64,000 nt of DNA from Hirsutella rhossiliensis. Its lineage: Eukaryota; Ascomycota; Sordariomycetes; Hypocreales; Ophiocordycipitaceae. The translations under genes and the position numbers were made by a program. A model generated the notes under the pieces. It saw only the letters and a program-made list of their open reading frames with translations. It searched no databases and was not told the DNA's origin. Positions 1-8,900 of the stretch are shown here, in pieces; within the stretch, counting starts at the first letter, position 1; the number at the start of each line of letters is the position of its first letter. The stretch lies in NCBI RefSeq assembly GCF_020360975.1, contig NW_025408689.1, positions 1-64,000 of the forward strand. Direction: 5' to 3'.

Positions 1-304
1 CCTAACCTAATTAAAACGCTCGCCGACCTTATAGGTTAGGCTTAACTAAAAATAATAAGAGTAAGGTATAATTTTAATACTATAGATCTTAGTCTAGAAT
101 ACTAGCTTTAATTATTAACGCGATTTATAGGAATTATAAGAATAGGATTTTTAAATATAACTAAATATACTATTAGTAGTATATCCTAAGAAGATAAAAG
201 AATAAAGAATAATATACTTATATATAACGCGATAAGGGTATATTTATATATAGTGGCTAAGGTAGTAGGTCTTAAGGGTAAGACTAAAAAGAAGGGAAGT
301 ATCC
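1..304 (+). mobile_element. 3' end of a RIP-mutated gypsy element (Gypsy C), truncated by window start
   Basis: The stretch before position 304 matches the last internal segment of Gypsy A (about 61,440-61,600): both share the run around 'atatactattagtagtatatcc', the 'gggtatatttatatata' segment and a purine-rich tract directly before the LTR (about 280-300 here). It is AT-rich and nearly free of CA/TG, so it is RIP-mutated. No readable protein remains. The rest of the element lies left of the window. Confidence 0.7.
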
Positions 305-798
305 TATTATAACTATAGTCTAGTAAACCGCAGGGACTAGTATATATTATAAGGATATATAACGTAGGGAGCAAGGAATATTAAATAGATCGATAGGCTA
401 ATTAAGTTTAAAGCGATAGGTTACTTTAGCGCTTTAATACTTTATAGCTAGGATCGTAGGATCGCTCTAGCGCTCTAGCGCTCTAGCGCTCTTAGGCAAT
501 AAGATTACCTAGTACTCTCGGCGATCTAAGGAAGCTCTTAAGATATATAAGGAAGGAACGGAATACTCCTTTAAATAGATAGCTTAATAGCTTTTAATAT
601 ATTATAATTATTACGATCTGTATTACGATCTAATTTTTAATTCTAATTACTTAATTACTTAGTTATAGTCTATAGTCTATAACCTCTAACTTATTATTTA
701 CGTAATATACTTATTATTACTTAGACTACGCCCTATTATATCTACTAATATAAACCCCTCGATAGGTTTATCCCTTAGGAATAACACCGGTCGTTATA
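305..798 (+). repeat. 3' LTR of Gypsy C
   Basis: It starts with tattataac and ends with cgttata, like the LTRs of Gypsy A and B in the same orientation. The second half (about 560-798) is closely alignable to 61,860-62,072. The first half (U3) differs and holds an 8-bp tandem repeat, so this is a diverged subfamily. It is 494 bp against about 450 bp in A and B. Confidence 0.7.
463..492. repeat. 8-bp tandem repeat (cgctctag x 3.75)
   Basis: Three perfect copies of cgctctag plus six bases of a fourth lie in the U3 part of the Gypsy C LTR. The other gypsy LTRs of the window lack it. Confidence 0.9.
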
Positions 799-1670
799 GC
801 TACGTAGGCTATATATATTCCTTAGGGTATAGATACCCCCGTTAAATTATAAATATAACTTATAACTGCTAGTTAAACGGTAAGAGTAGGTTATATAACC
901 CTATTAATTATAAGTTTAACTCCCTTTATAGTAGAAGAGTAGGTTATATAACTATGCCTTAGGGGGGGCGTAGGTAATAAACTTAGGGACCTAAGAGGAG
1001 AGGAAATAAGGGGCTTCTCCCTATATCCTCTCCCTTAGGTCCTAGCTTTTACCTTTTTATATATATTATCCTTTTTACCTAGCCTTATAGTAGCTATATC
1101 CCTTATAAAAGGGGTTAATAATAATAGCCTTTAACTACTAGATTAAGCGGTAAGAGTAGGTTATATAACCTTAATTAACTAATATTTAAACCCTTCTTAG
1201 GTAAGAGGGGGCGGCTAGTATAACGTACCTATATAGTATAAAGTACTAGCCGCTAAATAAACTTCCCTTTTACTATATTTACCTTCCCTTTTTTATAGGA
1301 TATAATTAAAAGCCTCCTTTATTTTTAGATAACCTTATTAAATAGATAATAAAGTAGCCGAATTTAATATTAGAATAGCTTTATATTTATTAGACCGAAC
1401 GCTCCTCTACCTATTGCCCTACTATCTAGAAGCTAGGGTAGTAAGGGGGTATATTAAGGAGAGTAGGTATAAGAGGCTATAATTATGCTTAATAGACCTT
1501 ATAGTTATATATAAGGAAGCCTGCCTAGCTAATATAACTCCCCTAGCCTAAGGATATTATATAAGCCTAACTTAGGTATAGGAATATCTTAATGCCCTCT
1601 TTTAGCTAGCTATATATAGTCACTATACCTATATAAGCCCCTCCCTTGTCCTAATAGATAGACTAAGATA
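799..1670. repeat. RIP-mutated unidentified repeat with internal direct and inverted repeats
   Basis: No gene is visible; CA and TG are almost absent. A 22-bp direct repeat (ggtaagagtaggttatataa plus cc) occurs at 879-900 and 1,149-1,170, with a partial copy near 940-955. An imperfect 18-bp inverted repeat lies at 986-1,004 and 1,026-1,043 (gggacctaagaggagagga against tcctctcccttaggtcc). The family is unknown. Normal composition returns abruptly near 1,670. Confidence 0.6.
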
Positions 1671-2893
1671 TGCATTACTAAATTTACCTTTCTATGCCCC
1701 TATTTCTTCCACTATGCTCTCAAGCCCCTGCTTGAGAGTACTACATTGGTTTGCGTCTAACCGGTAAGAACTAACATTATTATTCACAGAACCCACTAAT
1801 TAGTGCATGAACAATGGGAGGTAATACAGTAATTAGTGGTAGACTATATAGTCAGAGACTTAACAGTCATTTCCAGCGCAAACGAGGGTGCGCAAATAAA
1901 GGGAAATGTTCTCAACACCTTCATAATCTCAAACTGACGGGGCACCATTTGCAGCAAGGGCGGGTAGGCTCCGGAGCAGTAACCGGCTGGGATGGCATTT
2001 CGGTCCGGCGGGGTGCGCTCGGTCCAGCTGCTGTCGAGGTGGCTGGCCGGACCGTCCGGTTCGAGATCCTTCGTTGCAGTAAAGTCCTAACCTAGGGGTT
2101 TCTAGGTGCACCACCTTCTAGTTATGCACCCTAAGGATCAGACTGACACAAAGCCTAGTACTCGTTTGTCTCTTCCCTAGCGGAGGACTCCATGACAGAT
2201 TGTTAGACGCTGCCGGGATTTTATGCTCTAGGGAACGAATTAACGAAAGGATCTTTCTTCCGCGCCTTTCTGCGCCCTACGTGCCTTGCCTTTGAAGAGC
2301 GAAGAGATGAAATGTTCTTCCTTCCGGCCCCCCCCCTCCGTAAACACGAACCACATGGCGCCCCGGGTCCTTCCAGCAACGTTTTCGCCACCCTTTTTCC
2401 TGAGAAGTCCTCTGAAATGAAGCGCCCCTGCAAGCCAACCCGGCCAGGCCTCTCCCGCAGGAGAGTGACGGGACCCCATCGGCTCCCTCCGGCCATGATC
2501 CGCTTACAGCCCCACTATAGCTAGGTTCACACCACCCATTCGTCTGTAGACCCTGCTGCATTTGCATTCCTCGTACGTGACATCCGCTAGGTACAGTACT
2601 CGCCTCGTCTTAATCTCGGCGGCGAAGGCTCATTTTGTCTTCAAGCACGTCTTCGAAAATGTGAAGCAAAACTGAATCTTCCCTTGGAACTATTAAGCCA
2701 CAACAACTCACTAACCGCCCCGCTGTTTTGGGCCTCACTGCCCGGGCGTGAAAACTATGCCACCAGCCGGAAAGAACTACGGATAGGTACCCTTTTGACT
2801 TAGTAGGCTGTTAAATACATGACAAGCGGAAATCTCACCTAGGCAAGCAAGATAGTTGTTGCTTAAACAATAAATGTCTCTGGGCCGTTTTGT

Positions 2894-2902
2894 TTATCTG
2901 AT
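2894..2902 (-). promoter_or_regulatory. Candidate SreA-type GATA site (ATCAGATAA)
   Basis: The minus strand reads ATCAGATAA, an exact match to the ATCWGATAA element described for fungal iron-responsive GATA repressors (SreA/SRE/Urbs1). It lies about 690 bp upstream of the MFS siderophore-transporter start. The site is seen directly; binding is inferred. Confidence 0.5.
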
Positions 2903-3324
2903 TTAAGGCACTGACTAGGGAGTATTAAACCGCTCTGCCTAAAGATGAAACTAAAAGTGGAGAAGCCTTGGCGTGTTCAACTAAAAGGGAAAGGGGACAT
3001 AAAAGGTACCTAGGTAGCTTATAGCAGGTATAGAGTACTTAAGCCTATGTTGCCTGGCCACTAAGTTTATTTAGCAACTATTAAGTCCGGTATGACAGCA
3101 CGCTGTAGGCCAAAGTAGAGAGCATGTTATCCTATTTTACTAGGTAGCAGGGGTTTACCCTTGCGGACGTGGTTATATTATATCCATAAATACTTTCTAC
3201 CTCGCTGACTACCCGTTCTAGGTACACACACGACAGCTTCTCCACTATTAGTTTGTTCCCTAGGCAGAGCGGTTGAATCCCTGGTCAGGGCCCTGATGTA
3301 ATGTATGCAGGTAGCAACTTGCCT

Positions 3325-3332
3325 CTTATCTG
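3325..3332 (-). promoter_or_regulatory. Candidate GATA-factor site (CAGATAAG)
   Basis: The minus strand reads CCCCAGATAAG, which keeps the C-W-GATAA core and matches 7 of 9 positions of ATCWGATAA. It is about 260 bp upstream of the MFS ATG, a usual promoter distance. Confidence 0.4.
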
Positions 3333-3593
3333 GGGCCAGTCTAATTGCTATAAGCAAGGATTGCGCCCTTGGTGGGCACGCATAGGACTTACACCGCAGG
3401 TCTTGGCAACCGAGTGGAAGGTCCATTAATCGCTCGCCTTGAGGATCCTATTATATCCTCCTCCCCCAGCTCTAAAGGATCTCTTTAGTCTTCAATTGCT
3501 ACTCTACTCTACCGAGAGCTTTGCTTACGGACTTCCTGCCTATTAGTCCTGACTGGCTTCACCCAGAGACTCAAGACGTACAATCTTGCTGCA

Positions 3594-5484
3594 ATGGGAG
3601 TTAGTACACCCCCCAATCTCGCCGGAGGCATCGGCCAGCGCACGTCGGACGAGCTCGCTTCGGCCGAGCGCTACACGGAGATCAAGGCAAACCCTGAGCC
3701 GCACTCCAACGAGGTCTTTGCCTCGCACCACACCGCTGGCTCCGGTGACGCCCCCGGTTCCGATGACGAGGCATTCCAGCGTGGCGTGCAGCGCGTGCGA
3801 GCCATGACGACTATCTGGTCGAAATGGACGTTGGTTAGCACGCTTGTCCTGTAAGCGCGAGGCCTCTCCCCAACCACTACCGGCAGCATGAGACCTGACT
3901 CGAACACCCCCAAAACCAAGCCTGTATCTGATCGAGTTTGTCGGCACGCTTTACGTTTACGTCGATTTGACCCTCAACCCATACATCACCTCTTCGTTCG
4001 GTAAACACGGCCTCTTGAACATTGGCAACATCCTGTCGTCAATCATATCCGGCTGCACGCCCCTTGCTCTCGCCAAAGTCATCGACATCTGGGGCCGTAT
4101 CGAGGGTTTTCTCGCCATGCTCCTTGTTTGTCTCCTCGGCATGATCATGAAGGCCGTCTGCCAAAACGTGGAAACGTACATAGCCGCCCACGTGCTCTAC
4201 CGAACCGGCTATATTGGTATGACGTACGTGGTAGGGGTCCTTGTCTCGGACATGACGACGCTCCGAAACCGTATGATTATGCTCGGCATCAACGAAACGC
4301 CTCGCATCGCCAGCACGTTTGCAGGCCCTGCCATTGCCCAACTCTTCTACACCAACCTCAACTTCCGGTGGGCTTTTGGTGCATTCGCCATAATTCTAGC
4401 GGGCTGCAGTGTTCCCGCCATTATCCTGATGACGTTTATGATATGCAAAGCCTCTAAGCAAGGGGTTTTACGCAACCGACGTTCGTCGGAGAGGACCTGG
4501 TACCAATCGACCAAGCATTACATTATCGAGCTCGATTTGGTCGGCATACTCCTTATCGCTGCGGCCCTGTCGTCCTTGCTCCTGCCCTTTAGTCTGGCTC
4601 GCTATGCTCCGCAAGGATGGTCAACCCCGTATATCATCGTCATGGTGGTGCTCGGCGTTGTGCTGTTCGTCTTGTTTTACCTCTGGGAGAGCAAGCTCGC
4701 ACCGACCCAGTTTCTCGCGTTCGAGTTTCTCAAGCAGGGCACCATCATCGGCTCCTGCTTGCTTACCGGCATCATGTTCCTATCTAACTTTTGCTGGAAC
4801 GGCTATTTCGGCTCGTACCTTCAGGTCGTCCATAGACAAAGCATCACAAACGCCAACTATATCCTCAATGCCTACTCACTGACCTCGACCGTCTTCGCGC
4901 CCATCATCGGCGCCCTCATCAGCTGGACCGGCAACTTCAAATGGGCCGCCTTCTGTGGTGTTCCCCTTATGCTACTTGGCACGGCGCTGATCATCCCTCT
5001 CCGCTCTCCCGATGCTGCGATCGGTGTTCTCGCCCTGACCCAGGTTCTGGTCGGTCTTGGTGCCAGCTTCTTTATGGTGTGCAGCTCCATCGCGATCATG
5101 GCCCCCGTCACTCATCAACAAATCGCCGCCGTGAATGCCCTTTCCGGTCTGTTTCGCGGTGTTGGCTCCTCCATCGGCTATGCGATTGCTGGAGGCATAT
5201 GGAATAACATGCTACCTACCGAGCTATACAATCGCCTGCCAGAGCCCATGAAGAACCAGTCGAAGACCATCTTTGGCGACATCGTCCTGCAGATGTCGTT
5301 CCCCGATGGCTCCCCGGAGCGCGAAGCCGTTGTTGGAGCCTATAGCCACGTCATGAGGCTCATGGTGATTGCCGGCGCCTGTTTCATGCCCTTGTGCCTG
5401 CTCTCCATCATTTGCTGGAGGAACATTAACGTCAAGAAGCTCGAGGAGGTCCACGGAAAGCAGACTAAAGGCACGGTTTTCTAG
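3594..5484 (+). CDS. MFS siderophore-iron transporter (Sit1/MirB family)
   Basis: This is a 606-aa 14-TM-type major facilitator, probably moving ferri-siderophores by proton symport across the plasma membrane. Exon 1 is 3,594-3,850 and exon 2 is 3,921-5,484; the 70-bp intron (GTAAGC..AG, branch-like ctgac at about 3,896) restores the frame into LYLIEFVGTLYVY. The cytosolic N-terminus has about 80 residues. Family hallmarks are the WSKWTL entry to TM1, YITSSFGKHG, the loop DMTTLRNRMIMLGINETP followed by STFAGP and FYTNLNFRWAFGAF, LLLPFSLARYAP, GSCLLTGIMF and LQVVHRQSITNANYILN. The fourth TM region and the C-terminus are complete, with no stop or frameshift. It converges on the NRPS gene (440 bp between stops) and has GATA sites upstream. 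The substrate cannot be read from sequence. Polyamine or drug MFS proteins lack these loops, so I am confident of the family. Confidence 0.93.
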
Positions 5485-5924
5485 CTGTCGCGGCCACTGG
5501 GGAGCACTATTAACAGTTGACATCTTGGTCTGCTGGACAGGCCGTATCACCTTAAGGCGGCTGATTCAAGGTGGTGTCCGAATGCAGCACTCAATGTGTG
5601 CCCCCTGTCGGTAGCGGAATCGAAGATTTCTCCATCAAAGGTTTACTATTTGCACCGCATGTAATACAATCAGAAAAAAAGTTCATAATCTCTACAAAAT
5701 AAATGCTTCTATCTATGACAATATTCGCATACATGTAGTTGGAGCACCCATGCTCAGCGTCTCTGAATTGCCATGGATACTAAGGAGGACGATGCTAGGG
5801 GGGGTAGAGTAAACTGGGCTTCTATCCACATGTCTATCCATTTGAGTGGAAACGACTGATCTATTTATCCTTCGAGAGAGGGCCAATTTGGAAGGAATGG
5901 AAAGTTCTAGCTCCGTGCGTCGGC
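5485..5924. other. Intergenic region between convergent MFS and NRPS genes
   Basis: These 440 bp separate the two facing stop codons and must hold both 3' UTRs. An AT-rich part around 5,640-5,710 contains aataaa-like hexamers (for example at about 5,698). I see no gene. Confidence 0.6.
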
Positions 5925-8900
5925 TCAACATACGAGCCCCCGGTGCTCCTCGACCAGAAATGTCGCCACGTTGACCAGGTCGTCAAGCAGACCCCTGGCG
6001 TACTCCCCCCAGCTCTCCACAGTGATAATCTCGAGCGTCATGTCATGGCCTTCGATGAAGGCCTGAATCTTCCACTCGCGCAGCGGCTCCTCGTGCGGAT
6101 ACACCGTCTCGGTGCGTACGTCGGCCCCGGCAAAGGAGAGGCCCTCGACGTGCGCCACGTCTTGGTGGACGACCGAGTCGAACCAGTTGGACGTGGTGGC
6201 GGGATCCCAATCGGTGCACTGGGCCGTGATCTCGCCGATGGCGACACCCTCGTGCGCCGACGAGGCAACGTGCTGGTGCTGTATGTGCTCGAGGAGGTCG
6301 AGCACCGTCCAGCCCGCGTCGAAGCGCACCCGCACGGGGATATACTGCCAGCAGGGACCCATGACGGCGTCGGCGTTGGGGAAGCCTATGTTGCGTCCGC
6401 TGACAACCTCCCCGAAGACGACGTCTCGAAGACAGAGTCGGCGGGCCAGACATAGGGCCCAGGCCGCAGTCGGGAGCGTCGCGATGGTGACGTGGCGGGG
6501 ACGGGAGGAAATGTCGACAGTCCGTCGAATGGCGAAATGGTTGCTCTTGAGTACGGGGATATCAGGCTTAAGGACCGTCATGGACGAGCCGGCGAGAAGG
6601 TCCCGCCAGTACGAGACGCTTGCAGGCAGGCTCTCCTGCAACACGTGGCCGACGTAGGATGAAAAGGGGACCGACGCTGGGACGGGCTTGTTCTCATGTA
6701 GGGCAGAGAGCTGCCTCAGCAGGAATGGCAGGCACATCTCGTCGTACTGTGCGTGCGAGAGGCGCAGGATGAGGCAGCATGGGCCCTTGGTCGACTCGAT
6801 GAGGAACCACTTGACAAACGAGGAGCCCAGGGGCATGCTGGTGAGGACATCGAGCTGGCAGAGCTGCTTGGAGAACTGCTGGACGTCGCCATCAATGACA
6901 TGGTGGACGAAAGAGACAGGCAAGTCTTGAATGACGACGCCAAGGCATTGTCCGTCGTGTTGAATAAAGACGGTCCGAAGAATCTCGTTTCGAGCAAAGA
7001 GATCATCGCACGCCCTGGTGAGTCGAGCCCTGTCCAAGCCGACGTCGGAATGCATGAGCTCGTAGCGCACGGCGTATCTCGGCACCTGCGTCGTTCCATT
7101 GACGGCAAGTTGCTGAAGCGGACGGGCCGGCAACACGTCGGCCACGGTCCAACTGCTGTCTGCAAGCTGGGGCTGAATCACGTTTGGCACCCATACGCGG
7201 CGGCAGTCTTGGACACGTAGCAGTGAAAAGGGCTTGTTTCTGCCGGGTTCCTGCGGCGGAGCTGCCGTCTCGTCCCCCATGGTTCTCGCCATGTCGTACA
7301 GAGACCTGTTTTGGAACGCCTGCATGACGGTCAGCTTGAAGCCCTCGAGGCGTGCCTCAGACGCGAGCTTCATAGCGGATATGGAGTCGCCCCCGAGGAG
7401 GAAAAAGTCGTCCTGGAGGCCAATGTCGTCCTCCTCGATGACCAGGACGTTGCTCCAGAGGCGCCGTAGGGCAATCTGTCGGCGCGATGTAACTAGCTCG
7501 GGCCTCGCAGCGTCTTGATCCTCGATGCTTCTGCCGTGGTTGGTGGCGTGCGTTGCCACAGACCGTGCCCCTGAGCCGTACTTGGCATGTTGGAAATGGC
7601 TGTATTCTAACGGATAGTCGTCACTGGTGAGATCCAGGACATGCGCAAGACTGCCACTCTCCTCGTCGCAGAGCATCTGAGCAACACGCTTCAAGTGGTC
7701 CAGGACCCCCTGCATCACTGGCGAGGCCACAGTACGAGAGTCGAAGCTCGCCATGACCCGAACTCCCTCGGCATCGATGAAGCAGACGAGCATCAGGGCG
7801 TACGGGTTAAACCTAAGTGCTTCTTGAGCCGCCTCTGCATCGCCCGCCGGGGCAAGCTTGTTGGCCAGTAGGTGGTCGTCTTGCAGTTCCTCTTGACCTG
7901 TGCTGGGATGGATGACGAGACCTGTTCGTAGTTGGCAGGCGTTGAAGGCACCGAGGCTCAGCTTGCGGATGTGCTGCAGGCCAAAGTGCTCGTGTGGAAT
8001 CTGGGACACGGCCTGCTCTTGGACGGACGCAAGGTACTCCGCCACTGTCACATGGCCATGGATTCGGATGCGTACGGGCACCGTCGTGATCATGGGCCCT
8101 TCAATCTGCTCGGCTCCCACGACGGAGGCGTTTCGGCCCGTAAGCGTCTCCCCGAAGACGACGTCTTGGTTGCCATACTGCGAGACAACGAGGGCCCACG
8201 CGGCTCGGATCACGGTGGCCATTGTTGCCTCGGATGCCGCAGCAGGGCGGAGCGGTACATACACCTCGAGCAGGGAGTCGGCCTGCGCCTGATACTCGTC
8301 GAACGGCAGGGCCGGGAACTGCGGCACGGTGGCACCGTCGAGCTGCTCGCGCCAGTACGCGGCGGTGTCCTCGCGGGCAACGCTGCCGAGATACCTGATA
8401 AAATGCTTGAACTCGGCCGGGCGTTGGAGCGTCTGGCCGCGGTAGACCTTGTTAACGCGATCCATGATGAGCGGTATTGCCCAGCCATCGTATAGGGCAT
8501 GATGCATGGTCAGCACGAAATGAACCTTGTTGGTGGTGCTCGAAATGACGGCACACCGCACGAGCGGCTCGCCTAGAAGCATGCTCTCCTCGCTGTCCGA
8601 GACGAGATAGTCTGCCAGGTCCGAACTCCCGCGGCGAACGAGGCCGCCCCGGACCACGACTTGGACGAGACCTCGGCCGGGCACTTGCACGATTCTTGTT
8701 CTCAGGATAGGGCAGTCTCGACTGGCAGTGTCGAGGGAGGCAAAGAGCCTTTCGGCGGCGGCGGCATCCTCGAGCTCGACGACACGCTGGGCGACGTAGG
8801 CTTGCTGGACCTTGGCCGAGAGAGCCATGAGGGCTTCTTGCAGGGGCGTGCAGGGGTAGACGTCGTCGACGGCGTCTGGGGCGACATTGCACAGGCGAGC

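Larger units (their letters stand above)
1671..3593. other. Gene-free, non-RIP region upstream of the MFS gene
   Basis: CA/TG content is normal here. Short open frames exist on both strands (for example 1,814-2,095 + and 2,221-2,567 -), but none resembles a known family and they overlap in conflicting frames, so I call no gene. The region presumably holds the MFS promoter. Two GATA-type sites are listed separately. A 10-bp inverted repeat (ccactaatta / taattagtgg) is at about 1,794-1,842. Confidence 0.6.

Noticed and set aside
1..10. cctaacctaa at the window start as a telomere
   Set aside because: Only two imperfect units, not the CCCTAA array of fungal telomeres, and it runs straight into gypsy sequence.
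1814..2567. Several 60-100 aa open frames on both strands upstream of the MFS gene
   Set aside because: They overlap in conflicting frames, have no recognisable domain and no convincing splice context.
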